A DNA stretch of 64,000 nucleotides, from assembly GCF_020991415.1 (NCBI RefSeq), contig NZ_JAJMOY010000002.1, forward strand, positions 1 to 64,000, read 5' to 3'. Positions 26,103-34,808 of the stretch are shown here, piece after piece. The translations under genes were made by a program, and so were the position numbers. Source of the DNA: Flavobacterium sp. ENC. Its GTDB lineage: Bacteria > Bacteroidota > Bacteroidia > Flavobacteriales > Flavobacteriaceae. The notes beneath the pieces were generated by a model. It was given only the letters and a program-made list of their open reading frames with translations, was not told where the DNA came from and searched no databases. Positions within the stretch are counted from its first letter, which is position 1. Each line of letters begins with the position of its first letter.

Positions 26103-26705
26103 TCATAAGTTTAAAAAATCTTCTAAAGAATTGAAGTTTTCCTCTTTACTATGGAAATCTTTTAGGCTTTCAATATTTTCAAATAAAGAAATTACTTTTT
26201 CGCGTTTTAATTTAGTTGGCTTTGCTGAAACACAAGTTAAGTAAGAACTCCACGGATATTCAATTGGATGTTCGCAAAATCCGTGATTTACGGGATTGTT
26301 ATGGATATATTTTATTACGGAACGCAAATAGAAATCATTATCAATTAATTTTCTTTTAAAAGGTCTCTCAAATAATGCTCCATGTCTGTTGTAACTTTTA
26401 TTGATCGACTTAGTGTAAGCATTGAACAAATTGCCAAAAGACTGGTGCGGAGGAATTATTTTTTTGATTTCATCCTCCTTTTGACTTTCCAGAATTTCCG
26501 CAGAAGTTCTAATTCTTACCAACAGATGAAAATGATTTTTTAATAAACACCATGCCAGTGTTTCTGCAATTGGATCAATATGCTTATTGTAAAGCATTAA
26601 AAAATACTCATGATTTCTATTTTCTTTAAAAATATTCTCACTGTTGATTCCGCGATTATAGATGTGATAATAGTTGCCAAATTCAAGCGGTTCGGTTATT
26701 TGCAT
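26103..26705 (-). CDS. REP-associated tyrosine transposase (RAYT, Y1/IS200-like domain)
   Basis: A 200-residue Y1_Tnp-domain protein. It shows YYHIYNRGINSENIF (about 12-26), the HUH metal motif NHFHLLVR, and the catalytic-Tyr helix region FGNLFNAYTKSINKSY, followed by FERPFKRK and YIHNNPVNHG, all typical of RAYTs. These enzymes nick REP hairpins as single-stranded DNA and are usually single copy and domesticated. Three REP-like palindromes lie immediately after its stop. I see none on its other side. Confidence 0.88.
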   Translation of the reverse strand: MQITEPLEFGNYYHIYNRGINSENIFKENRNHEYFLMLYNKHIDPIAETLAWCLLKNHFHLLVRIRTSAEILESQKEDEIKKIIPPHQSFGNLFNAYTKSINKSYNRHGALFERPFKRKLIDNDFYLRSVIKYIHNNPVNHGFCEHPIEYPWSSYLTCVSAKPTKLKREKVISLFENIESLKDFHSKEENFNSLEDFLNL

Positions 26706-26871
26706 GAGTATAATTATTTGTTGTTAAACTCAAAGGACTTTGAATCTATCAAATTTAATTAAAAGCAGTAAAAAGATTACAAATTAAAAAAAAAGTATTA
26801 TGGAATATTTTCTATCAAACTGACAATTGTCATTTCTTTTCAAATTCTTTTTTGTAATATTACTAGGTAAA

Positions 26872-26879
26872 TATTTTTG
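26872..26879 (+). promoter_or_regulatory. -7 promoter box (TATTTTTG) abutting the corA ATG
   Basis: TAnnTTTG match with a TTTG at 26851-26854, 17 bases upstream. It ends one base before the ATG at 26881, implying a leaderless mRNA or a later start such as the Met at residue 30. Confidence 0.45.
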
Positions 26880-26880
26880 A

Positions 26881-27951
26881 ATGAGAAAGATTAAATATAA
26901 GAAAGGGCGCAAGCTGCAACACATTACTTTAGAGTACACAGGAACCCATAAAGAGCATGAAACAGAAATGCAGCTCTTTGTATATGATGATGCAGATGTT
27001 GTTGAATATGAAAAGTTTACTGTAGCAGCATTAAATTCCTGCTTTGATTATACAAAGAATAACTGGCTTAATGTTCATGGTTTAAATGATATTGGCCTGC
27101 TTAAAACCATTGGGGAACATTTCAAGCTGAATGATTTTTTACTGGCCGATATTTTAAATACTACGAAAAGAACGAAACTGGAAGAACAGCCGGATGTTTT
27201 ATTCTTTAATATAAAATCGTTGCTGCCTTCCGAATATTCGGATAATCTTAGTGTTGAGCAGCTTAGTTTTATTCTGAAGGATGGAATTCTTATTTCATTT
27301 CAGGAAAAACGAAGCGATTTCTTTACGCACATCCGGGAGCGACTTCGCACGCATGCGGGAATTGTGCGAACGAAAAAAGTAGATTACCTCCTTTACCTGT
27401 TGTTGGATGCCGTTATCGAAAACTTTTACATTACAATAGAAGATGAAGAAGAAAAAATTGAAGAATTAATCAATTTAACTAAAAAAGGAGCTGATCCGAT
27501 AATATTGGAAAAGATTGAAAACCACAGGGATAATTTTAATTTTTTAAAACGTTCCATAATTCCGCTTCGGGATTCGTTATTTTATTTAAAAACGATAAAA
27601 GACGATGATACGAGTACTTTGATCCAAAAAGACACCTTTAACTTTTTTATCCGTTTACATCAGAAAAGCTTAGAGCTTTTAGAGCAGATTGAGTCCGATA
27701 TGAGTTCACTGGAAAGTGCTTCCAATTTCTATTTTTCGGAACAAAGCCGTAAAATGAATGAAATCATGAAAACCCTGACGATCATTTCGGCGATTTTTAT
27801 TCCGCTGACTTTTATTGTCGGAGTTTACGGGATGAACTTTGATTATATGCCGGAACTTCGCTCCAAAAACGGTTATTTTATCGTTATGGGAAGTATGTTT
27901 TTGCTGGTGATTGCCCTGATTATTTACTTCAAAAAAAGACGCTGGTTTTAA
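26881..27951 (+). CDS. corA: Magnesium/cobalt transporter CorA
   Basis: A 356-residue protein with a long cytoplasmic N-terminal domain (coiled helices) and two C-terminal TM helices (about 298-318 and 330-350). The first helix ends with the signature YGMNFDYMPEL, which forms the Mg2+ selectivity filter. The tail KKRRWF is typical. The start is uncertain because a promoter box touches the ATG. The first 29 residues are unusually basic and could be an extension. It is probably transcribed separately from pta. Confidence 0.95.
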   Translation: MRKIKYKKGRKLQHITLEYTGTHKEHETEMQLFVYDDADVVEYEKFTVAALNSCFDYTKNNWLNVHGLNDIGLLKTIGEHFKLNDFLLADILNTTKRTKLEEQPDVLFFNIKSLLPSEYSDNLSVEQLSFILKDGILISFQEKRSDFFTHIRERLRTHAGIVRTKKVDYLLYLLLDAVIENFYITIEDEEEKIEELINLTKKGADPIILEKIENHRDNFNFLKRSIIPLRDSLFYLKTIKDDDTSTLIQKDTFNFFIRLHQKSLELLEQIESDMSSLESASNFYFSEQSRKMNEIMKTLTIISAIFIPLTFIVGVYGMNFDYMPELRSKNGYFIVMGSMFLLVIALIIYFKKRRWF

Positions 27952-27985
27952 CGTTTGTTTGCCTTTATAAAAACGACGATTTAAG

Positions 27986-27993
27986 TACATTTG
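27986..27993 (+). promoter_or_regulatory. -7 promoter box (TACATTTG) of pta
   Basis: A perfect TAnnTTTG match 21 bases before the ATG at 28015. It excludes the upstream in-frame TTG at 27991, which lies in the box. Confidence 0.6.
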
Positions 27994-28014
27994 TTACACT
28001 TCAAAACATTCATA

Positions 28015-30108
28015 ATGAGTAAAGCGATATATATAGCCACAAGTGATCAGAATAGCGGGAAATCGATTATTACACTCGGATTAATGAGCATTCTGATCGG
28101 AAAAACGGCCAAGGTAGGGTATTTCAGGCCCATTGTTGAAGACTTTATCGATGGCGGGGTAGACAACCATATCGAAACAGTTCTTTCCTATTTTAACCTT
28201 GATATTAAGTTCGAAGACGCTTATGCGATTACGAAAAGCAAACTGATCAAAAAGAAAAATAAAGGAAAGATAGGAGAGGTCCTGGACCTGATTATAGAGA
28301 AATACAAACGGCTGGAAGAACGCTTTGATTTTGTTCTTGTTGAAGGAACCAGCTTTACCGGAGAAGGCACTTCAATTGAATTGGATACCAACGTTTTAAT
28401 TGCGAAAAATCTCGGAATTCCAACCATAATTATAGGATCCGGTATTGGAAAAACGCTGGATGAATTAATAGATAGCCTGCACCTTGTTTACGATTCCTTT
28501 AAAGTAAAAGAAGTTGAGGTGCTTTCTGTTTTTGCTAATAAAGTACAGCCCGAAAACATAGAACTGGTAACCAAAAGCCTGCAAAAAAGCCTGCCGGCGA
28601 ATGTTTTGATAAATACCATTCCGTTGATTTCAAGTCTGAACAACCCGACGATGCAGGAAATTGTAAATTTACTGGATGCCAAAGTGCTGTTTGGAGAAAC
28701 TTATTTAAACAATGAAATCGGGCATTATAGTGTTGGCGCCATGCAATTGCATAATTATCTGGTTCACCTGCAGGATAATGCTTTGGTAATTACGCCGGGT
28801 GACCGCTCGGATATTATCTTAGGAGCACTACAGGCAAACGAGTCGGCCAATTATCCGACGATTTCCGGAATTATCCTGACCGGAAATATCATTCCCGAGC
28901 AAAGTATATTAAAGCTTATTGAAGGACTTTCCGCAGTTGTTCCAATTATTGCAGTTGACGGAGGAACCTACCACATCACCAATAAAATTGGAAGCATCAG
29001 ATCTGAAATCTATGCCAACAACACGCATAAAATTGAAACATCGATCAGTACTTTCGAAAAATATGTAAAAGTTGACGCTTTGTCGGAAAGACTGATCACT
29101 TTTGTGGCAGAAGGAATGACGCCAAAGATGTTTCAGTACAATATGGTGAAAAGAGCCAAACAGCATCGCAAGCATATCGTCCTGCCGGAAGGAAATGACG
29201 ACCGGATTATTATGGCAGCGTCACGATTATTAGATATGGATGTGGTAGATATTTCGATTATCGGAGATAAAAAACAAATTGAAAGTAAAGTTGCGGAACT
29301 CGGAATTACTTTTGATTTTTCGAAAGTAAATATCATCAATCCGATAGAATCTGAACGTTATGAGGATTATGCCAATACGTATTACGAACTTCGAAAAGCG
29401 AAAAACGTAAGTATCACAATGGCCAGGGATTTAATGGAAGACGTTTCTTATTTCGGCACCATGATGGTATACAAAGGCCATGCAGACGGAATGGTTTCAG
29501 GAGCCGCACATACCACGCAGCATACTATTTTACCGGCATTGCAATTCATCAAAACAAAACCGAATTCGTCTGTAGTTTCCTCTGTATTTTTCATGTGCCT
29601 GGAAGACAGGGTTTCCGTTTTCGGAGATTGTGCCATAAACCCAAACCCAACCGCTGAACAATTGGCAGAAATTGCAATTTCGTCGGCAGAATCAAGCCTG
29701 GCTTTCGGAATTGAACCCAAAATAGCGATGCTTTCTTATTCTTCCGGATCTTCAGGAAAAGGTGATGAAGTTGATAAAGTAAGAGCGGCCACTGCAATTG
29801 TAAAAGCCAAACGCCCTGATTTAAAAATCGAAGGACCCATTCAGTACGATGCTGCAGTTGACCTTACCGTCGGGAAAAGTAAAATGCCGGATTCTGAAGT
29901 AGCAGGTCAGGCGAGTGTCTTAATTTTTCCGGATTTAAATACAGGAAACAATACATATAAGGCCGTTCAGAGAGAGACCGGAGCTTTGGCCATCGGACCA
30001 ATGTTACAGGGCTTAAACAAGCCCGTAAACGATTTAAGCCGTGGTTGCACCGTAGATGATATTATAAACACAGTCGTGATTACTGCCATTCAGGCACAGG
30101 GACTTTAA
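28015..30108 (+). CDS. pta: Phosphate acetyltransferase
   Basis: A 697-residue enzyme that interconverts acetyl-CoA and acetyl phosphate. It is the long form: an N-terminal DRTGG/P-loop-like domain (IYIATSDQNSGKSIITLG, then DRTGG-type segment about 200-330) and a C-terminal catalytic PTA_PTB domain (about 375-695, with HTTQHTILPALQ, SYSSGSSGKGDEVDKVR and FPDLNTGNNTYK). The start at 28015 is preferred over 27991. The ackA gene follows after a 425-base repeat-filled gap, so they form the usual acetate pathway. Confidence 0.97.
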   Translation: MSKAIYIATSDQNSGKSIITLGLMSILIGKTAKVGYFRPIVEDFIDGGVDNHIETVLSYFNLDIKFEDAYAITKSKLIKKKNKGKIGEVLDLIIEKYKRLEERFDFVLVEGTSFTGEGTSIELDTNVLIAKNLGIPTIIIGSGIGKTLDELIDSLHLVYDSFKVKEVEVLSVFANKVQPENIELVTKSLQKSLPANVLINTIPLISSLNNPTMQEIVNLLDAKVLFGETYLNNEIGHYSVGAMQLHNYLVHLQDNALVITPGDRSDIILGALQANESANYPTISGIILTGNIIPEQSILKLIEGLSAVVPIIAVDGGTYHITNKIGSIRSEIYANNTHKIETSISTFEKYVKVDALSERLITFVAEGMTPKMFQYNMVKRAKQHRKHIVLPEGNDDRIIMAASRLLDMDVVDISIIGDKKQIESKVAELGITFDFSKVNIINPIESERYEDYANTYYELRKAKNVSITMARDLMEDVSYFGTMMVYKGHADGMVSGAAHTTQHTILPALQFIKTKPNSSVVSSVFFMCLEDRVSVFGDCAINPNPTAEQLAEIAISSAESSLAFGIEPKIAMLSYSSGSSGKGDEVDKVRAATAIVKAKRPDLKIEGPIQYDAAVDLTVGKSKMPDSEVAGQASVLIFPDLNTGNNTYKAVQRETGALAIGPMLQGLNKPVNDLSRGCTVDDIINTVVITAIQAQGL

Positions 30109-30172
30109 TTAATTGTGAATTATGAGTTGTAAATTGTGAGTTTTGCGTTATGATTTATTACTTAAAAAAAAT

Positions 30173-30480
30173 ATGTCAGGCTGAGCGGAGTCGAAGCCCT
30201 TTTTGTTTGACCAGCCTTCGACTTCGCTCAGGTTGGCAGTAAATTAAAAAAGATATGTCAGGCTGAGCTTAGTCGAAGCTCTTTTTGTTTGACCAGCCTT
30301 CGACTTCACTCAGGGTGACAGTAAATTAAAAAAATATGTCAGGCTGAGCGGAGTCGACCCCCTTTTTGTTTGACCAGCCTTCGACTTCGCTCAGGGTGAC
30401 AGTAAATTAAAAAAGATATGTCAGGCTGAGCGGAGTCGAAGCCCCATTTTGTTTGACTTCACTCAGGGTAAAAGTAAAAT
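30173..30480. repeat. Four tandem copies of an 82-bp hairpin repeat between pta and ackA
   Basis: The word atgtcaggctgag starts copies at 30173, 30255, 30336 and 30418. Each copy holds the inverted pair tgtcaggctgagcggagtcg ... cgacttcgctcagg-tgaca around a ttttgtttgaccagc loop, then cagtaaattaaaa. The last copy is truncated. There are no spacers, so it is not CRISPR. No gene is visible in 30109-30533. Confidence 0.85.
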
Positions 30481-30533
30481 TTTTAAAAAAAACTCAGCAG
30501 CTTAGAAACTTAGCACCTTAGCACCTAAAAAAA

Positions 30534-31718
30534 ATGAAAATACTAATTATAAATTCAGGAAGTTCATCCATCAAATATCAACTAATGGTTATGCCGGAAA
30601 ACGAAGTAATTTGCTCGGGCATGATTGACAGAATTGGTTTGGAAATTTCAAATATTGCGTTTAAAACAGCGTCGGATTCCTTAGAAGAATTACTTCCGAT
30701 TCCGAATCATAAAGTGGGTTTACAGAAAGTTGCCGAAATGCTTTTAGACCCGGAAAAAGGTGTTATAAAATCAACTTCGGAAATTGCTGCTGTTGGTCAT
30801 CGTGTCGTTCACGGCGGAAGTGATTTCACGGATACCGTAAAAATTGATGAGAAAGTAAAATTAAAAATCAAACAGCTTTTTGAGCTGGCACCTTTACATA
30901 ATCCTGCGAATTTAGAAGGAATTAATGTGGCCGAAGAAATTTTTAATTCGGCAGAGCAAATTGCTGTTTTTGATACCGCCTTTCATCAGACAATGCCCGA
31001 AACAGCCTTTAAATACGCCATTCCGAATTATCTTTTAACAGAGAATAAAGTCCGTGTTTATGGTTTTCACGGAACCAGTCATAAATATGTTTCTGAAAAA
31101 GCAATTGGTTTTTTAGAGCACAATTCAAAAATAATTACCATTCATTTAGGGAATGGCTGCAGCATGGCGGCTATTAAAGACGGAAAATGTATTGATACGA
31201 CGATGGGCTTTTCTCCGTCAAATGGTTTAATAATGGGAACCCGTGCCGGAGATATAGATCAGTCCGTAATTTTTTATCTGATCAGGAATCTAAATTATAC
31301 GGCTGATGAAGTAAATGCTATTTTGCTTAAACAAAGTGGTATGCTTGGCCTTACAGGCTACAGTGATTTGCGCGATATCGAATCGGAAGCTGAAAAAGGA
31401 AATAAGGAATGTCAATTGGCTTTGCTGATGAATGCGTACCGAATTAAAAAAACTATTGGCTCTTACACCGCTGCTTTAAATGGTTTGGATGCGATTATTT
31501 TTACCGCAGGAATTGGAGAAAACTCTTCCTATATGCGTAAACTGGTTTGTACCGATATGGAGTATTTCGGAATTGAACTGGATGATGAAAAAAATGCAGT
31601 TCGTTCGAAAGAAATCAGGGAAATCAACAAACCCAATTCTAAAGCTAAAGTTTTGGTTGTTCCGACAGATGAGGAATATGAAATTGCGAATCAGGTTTAC
31701 CAACTGCTTCAGAACTAA
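30534..31718 (+). CDS. ackA: Acetate kinase
   Basis: A 394-residue ATP:acetate phosphotransferase that makes ATP and acetate from acetyl phosphate. It shows the N-terminal ILIINSGSSSIKYQL (3-17), GHRVVHGG (about 86-93), VFDTAFHQTMP, GFHGTSHKYV and the nucleotide-binding FTAGIGENSS. It is complete. Together with pta it produces acetate from acetyl-CoA. A terminator at 31740-31770 follows it. Confidence 0.98.
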   Translation: MKILIINSGSSSIKYQLMVMPENEVICSGMIDRIGLEISNIAFKTASDSLEELLPIPNHKVGLQKVAEMLLDPEKGVIKSTSEIAAVGHRVVHGGSDFTDTVKIDEKVKLKIKQLFELAPLHNPANLEGINVAEEIFNSAEQIAVFDTAFHQTMPETAFKYAIPNYLLTENKVRVYGFHGTSHKYVSEKAIGFLEHNSKIITIHLGNGCSMAAIKDGKCIDTTMGFSPSNGLIMGTRAGDIDQSVIFYLIRNLNYTADEVNAILLKQSGMLGLTGYSDLRDIESEAEKGNKECQLALLMNAYRIKKTIGSYTAALNGLDAIIFTAGIGENSSYMRKLVCTDMEYFGIELDDEKNAVRSKEIREINKPNSKAKVLVVPTDEEYEIANQVYQLLQN

Positions 31719-31742
31719 AAAAAAATATTTTATGCGTAAAAA

Positions 31743-31766
31743 AAGCTCCCGGTCGGGAGCTTTTTT
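31743..31766 (+). terminator. ackA terminator
   Basis: Stem gctccc / gggagc with A and T runs, 25 bases after the ackA stop, just before the PUL regulator gene. Confidence 0.85.
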
Positions 31767-31793
31767 TACATTCAAAAATTAAATATTTGTCAG

Positions 31794-31801
31794 TATCTTT
31801 G
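31794..31801 (+). promoter_or_regulatory. -7 promoter box (TATCTTTG) of the PUL regulator gene
   Basis: A perfect TAnnTTTG match. It lies inside the apparent longer reading frame that starts at 31787 and therefore argues for the TTG start at 31820. Confidence 0.6.
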
Positions 31802-31819
31802 AATATAAATCCGAATATT

Positions 31820-34564
31820 TTGAAATCGATACTTTTAAAATTACTTTTTTTCTTTTTCATAGCTTCACAAATTCAGGCACAAGAATTACTTCCCTTTGTT
31901 GAAAATTACAGTAAATCAGATTATCAGGGCGATAATCAGATCTGGAATGTGGCACAGGGAAAAGATAATGCCATGTATTTTGCCAATAATCATTACCTGT
32001 TGCGCTACGATGGTGTGATATGGGAGAAATACACTTTACCCAACAAAACAATTATTCGTTCCATTTTAATTGAAGGCGACAAAATATATTCCGGCTCTTA
32101 TAAAGAATTTGGGTACTGGTACCGTAAAGAAGGCAAAATGCATTACGTTTCGATTACCAAAAACCTGCGTTTATTTGATGAAAAAGACAATGAAGAAATC
32201 TGGAAAATATTCAGGTTCAATGGATCACTTTATTTTCAATCCTTCAATGATGTTTTTATTTATAATGGAAAAACCATTAAAAAAATAAAATTTCCATTTC
32301 TGATATCCTACTGTTTCTTCATAGACAAAAACCTTTACGTGGCCTCTGTTCAGGACGGTATTTTTAAGATGAACGGCAAAAGAATTGCAAATCCAAAAGG
32401 ATGGAATGTTCTCAAAAATACGGTAGTTCACGCTATCGAAAAATACAAAAACGAAACTTATATTTTCACGCAGAAAAAAGGAGTTTTTGTAGTTGAGAAG
32501 AATGGACTACGGCCCTGGAATAATCCATTGAACGAAACCTTAAAGTCAACCACTATTAATGTTGCCAAATTTATTAAGGGCAATAAACTCATAATCGGTA
32601 CCGGTAATAAGGGCGTTATAATTTTAGACTTAGATTCCAATTTGTATAAAAACATTGACCGTAATAATGTTTTAATGAACAATTCGATTTTGAGTATTGG
32701 TTTTGATAAAGAAGATGATTTATGGCTGGGTCTTGATAACGGAATTGCTCATGTTGAGGTCAATTCTCCAATATCCTTTTTTTATGATAACTCAGGCATA
32801 TTAGGATCTGTCTATTCGGTAGCAACCACCAATAAGGGTTATCTTATTGCTTCCAATCATGGTATTTTTGAATTTGGCTCCGGCAGGTTTAATATGCTGC
32901 CCAATACGCAGGGGCAGGGCTGGAACATTACCAAAATCGGTACTAAATATATTATTGGACATAATGACGGAACATTTTCGTATGATAATGGTTCCCTCAC
33001 TAAAATTAATGGGGTAAGCGGTGGATGGAATTTATCCAAAAGCAGTATTAACAATACCTATTTTCAGTCTACTTACAGCGGTATCCTGGTGTATGATGAT
33101 TTATCAAACCTGTCGCACTACAAAATAATAAAGGATCTGACCAAACCTATAAAATATGTTGCCCAGAATAAAAAAAATGAAATCTGGGCAGCGGATAATT
33201 ATCGTGGTTTATATCGTGTTTTGCTGGACGATGATTATAAAACAAAAAAAGTAGAAAATGTCACACAGCAGGCGAAAATAAAAAATGATTTTGGTATCAA
33301 GATTTTTGAATTTAGAAACGAAATACTTTTTCTAATCGATAATTCCTGGTACACTTATAATTCGATTGCCAATAAACTGGAAGAAAATGAATTGTTTAAT
33401 GCCAATTTCAGTAATGTTTCTGATATTGTGGGCATAGACGAAGATCACTTCATGGTACTTCAGAACGGGATTTTATATCATATTTATGCAAACGGCAATA
33501 AATTTCTCTGGAACATTATTCAGGAGAAATATTATAAAGGAAAGCTGATTAACGAAAACCTCAGAATCTTTAAAAACGCCAATCATTACCTGTTAAATCT
33601 TGATGATGGATTTATTTCCCTTCAGTTAAAATATGAAAACGAACAACATAAAGCCTTGAGGGTAGAAGCTTTTAGTGATAATGTTTTGATTGCGGATAAT
33701 TCTAAAATTAAATTCAATAAAGAGCTTAAAGTAAATGTAATCTCCGGGATTTATGGGGCGAGTAAACCCAATTTGTTTTATAAACTAAATAAAAGCAAAG
33801 AGTTTACGCCTGTTTCTGATGGCGTAATTTTACTGAATAATTTAAGCAGTGGTACTCATTCTATTGTGATTTACAAACATGATGGAGCCAGTTATGAAAA
33901 AGTGGAAGCGTTTTCTTTTAAAGTGGCTCAGCCCTGGTATTTTTCATTTTGGATGATTTTACTGTATTTATTTGTGATTGGAACAGTGTTGTTCTTTTAT
34001 TATAAATGGAATAAATTCCGATATACACAAAAGTTAAAATTACAGGCAGAGGAATTAAAGCATCAAAGAGAAATTCTGGAGATGGAACTTAAAGCCGAGA
34101 ATGAATTAAATGTTCAGGAATACGAAAAACACATTCTGGAACTTGAATTACAGACAAAATCGTCTGAAGTTGCCGGAAAATCCTTGTCGATAGCCAAGCA
34201 AAGTGAAATGATTGAAAACATACAGAATATCTTAGATTCGGAGAAAGATTTTAATAAACTGAAAAGCGAAATTAAAAAGGCCATTAAAATCAACGAAGTG
34301 AACAAACACGAATGGGAAACTTTCGAAACCAATCTGAACCAGATTCATAATGAGTTTATTATTAATCTGACAAAGAAATTTCCAAGCCTCACTCCAAAAG
34401 ATATAAAACTGTGTGTGTACCTTAAAATGAACCTCTCTTCCAAAGAAATTGCCCCTATGATGAACATCTCTTTCCGAGGTGTAGAATTACACAGATATCG
34501 CTTAAGAAAGAAATTAAACCTCACTCAGGACGAAAACCTGTCAAAATTTTTATTGACTGTGTAA
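31820..34564 (+). CDS. Membrane sensor/transcription regulator: beta-propeller, Y_Y_Y, TM, coiled coil, LuxR HTH
   Basis: A 914-residue protein from TTG 31820, which gives a good signal peptide (MKSILLKLLFFFFIA...QAQ). The periplasmic part has repeated propeller-type blades (WNVAQGKDNAMYF, DDLWLGLDNGIAHVE, EIWAADNYRGLYRV) and a Y_Y_Y-like domain (about 620-700). A single TM helix is near 710-730, then a charged coiled coil (about 735-830). A C-terminal LuxR-type HTH (LTPKDIKLCVYLKMNLSSKEIAP... VELHRYRLRKKL) starts at about 856. There is no kinase domain, unlike hybrid two-component systems. It most likely senses a glycan and activates the adjacent PUL. Confidence 0.85.
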   Translation: MKSILLKLLFFFFIASQIQAQELLPFVENYSKSDYQGDNQIWNVAQGKDNAMYFANNHYLLRYDGVIWEKYTLPNKTIIRSILIEGDKIYSGSYKEFGYWYRKEGKMHYVSITKNLRLFDEKDNEEIWKIFRFNGSLYFQSFNDVFIYNGKTIKKIKFPFLISYCFFIDKNLYVASVQDGIFKMNGKRIANPKGWNVLKNTVVHAIEKYKNETYIFTQKKGVFVVEKNGLRPWNNPLNETLKSTTINVAKFIKGNKLIIGTGNKGVIILDLDSNLYKNIDRNNVLMNNSILSIGFDKEDDLWLGLDNGIAHVEVNSPISFFYDNSGILGSVYSVATTNKGYLIASNHGIFEFGSGRFNMLPNTQGQGWNITKIGTKYIIGHNDGTFSYDNGSLTKINGVSGGWNLSKSSINNTYFQSTYSGILVYDDLSNLSHYKIIKDLTKPIKYVAQNKKNEIWAADNYRGLYRVLLDDDYKTKKVENVTQQAKIKNDFGIKIFEFRNEILFLIDNSWYTYNSIANKLEENELFNANFSNVSDIVGIDEDHFMVLQNGILYHIYANGNKFLWNIIQEKYYKGKLINENLRIFKNANHYLLNLDDGFISLQLKYENEQHKALRVEAFSDNVLIADNSKIKFNKELKVNVISGIYGASKPNLFYKLNKSKEFTPVSDGVILLNNLSSGTHSIVIYKHDGASYEKVEAFSFKVAQPWYFSFWMILLYLFVIGTVLFFYYKWNKFRYTQKLKLQAEELKHQREILEMELKAENELNVQEYEKHILELELQTKSSEVAGKSLSIAKQSEMIENIQNILDSEKDFNKLKSEIKKAIKINEVNKHEWETFETNLNQIHNEFIINLTKKFPSLTPKDIKLCVYLKMNLSSKEIAPMMNISFRGVELHRYRLRKKLNLTQDENLSKFLLTV

Positions 34565-34627
34565 GATTCGTATTCGTTTTTTAAACATAGTTTAATTTTT
34601 TCATTCTTTTTTTATATAATTCCAATA

Positions 34628-34765
34628 CATCATTACTACATCATAACGTTATGTTAACGTAAAATTAAAATAAGTTAAAGTCTTTATTTATAATTGTTTA
34701 CCAAGTATTTTTGATGTAGTGATGTAGCTATGTAGTAGTGGTATCTGATGTACTACAACGTTGTA
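34628..34765. promoter_or_regulatory. Putative operator region upstream of susC
   Basis: Two 12-bp perfect palindromes, cataacgttatg (34642-34653) and tacaacgttgta (34754-34765), share an AACGTT core. A long imperfect inverted repeat pairs 34628-34643 with 34712-34727 (13 of 16 positions). Further gatgta/tactac words lie between. The whole 244-base interval is non-coding. Confidence 0.55.
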
Positions 34766-34808
34766 ATTGTTTAATTTGGCTCTACTAACTTAAACGATTA
34801 CAAACTGT

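Noticed and set aside
26103..26705. A complete IS200-type insertion sequence
   Set aside because: I see no matching palindromes or ends on the 5' side of the gene, and the protein fits a RAYT rather than a mobile IS200 transposase.
27991..28014. Earlier TTG start of pta
   Set aside because: It overlaps the promoter box, and the ATG at 28015 fits the family length.
30173..30480. Possible CRISPR array
   Set aside because: The repeat units are 82 bp and continuous, with no unique spacers, and no cas gene is nearby.
31787..31819. Earlier TTG start of the PUL regulator
   Set aside because: It lies upstream of the -7 box at 31794-31801; the TTG at 31820 gives a better signal peptide.
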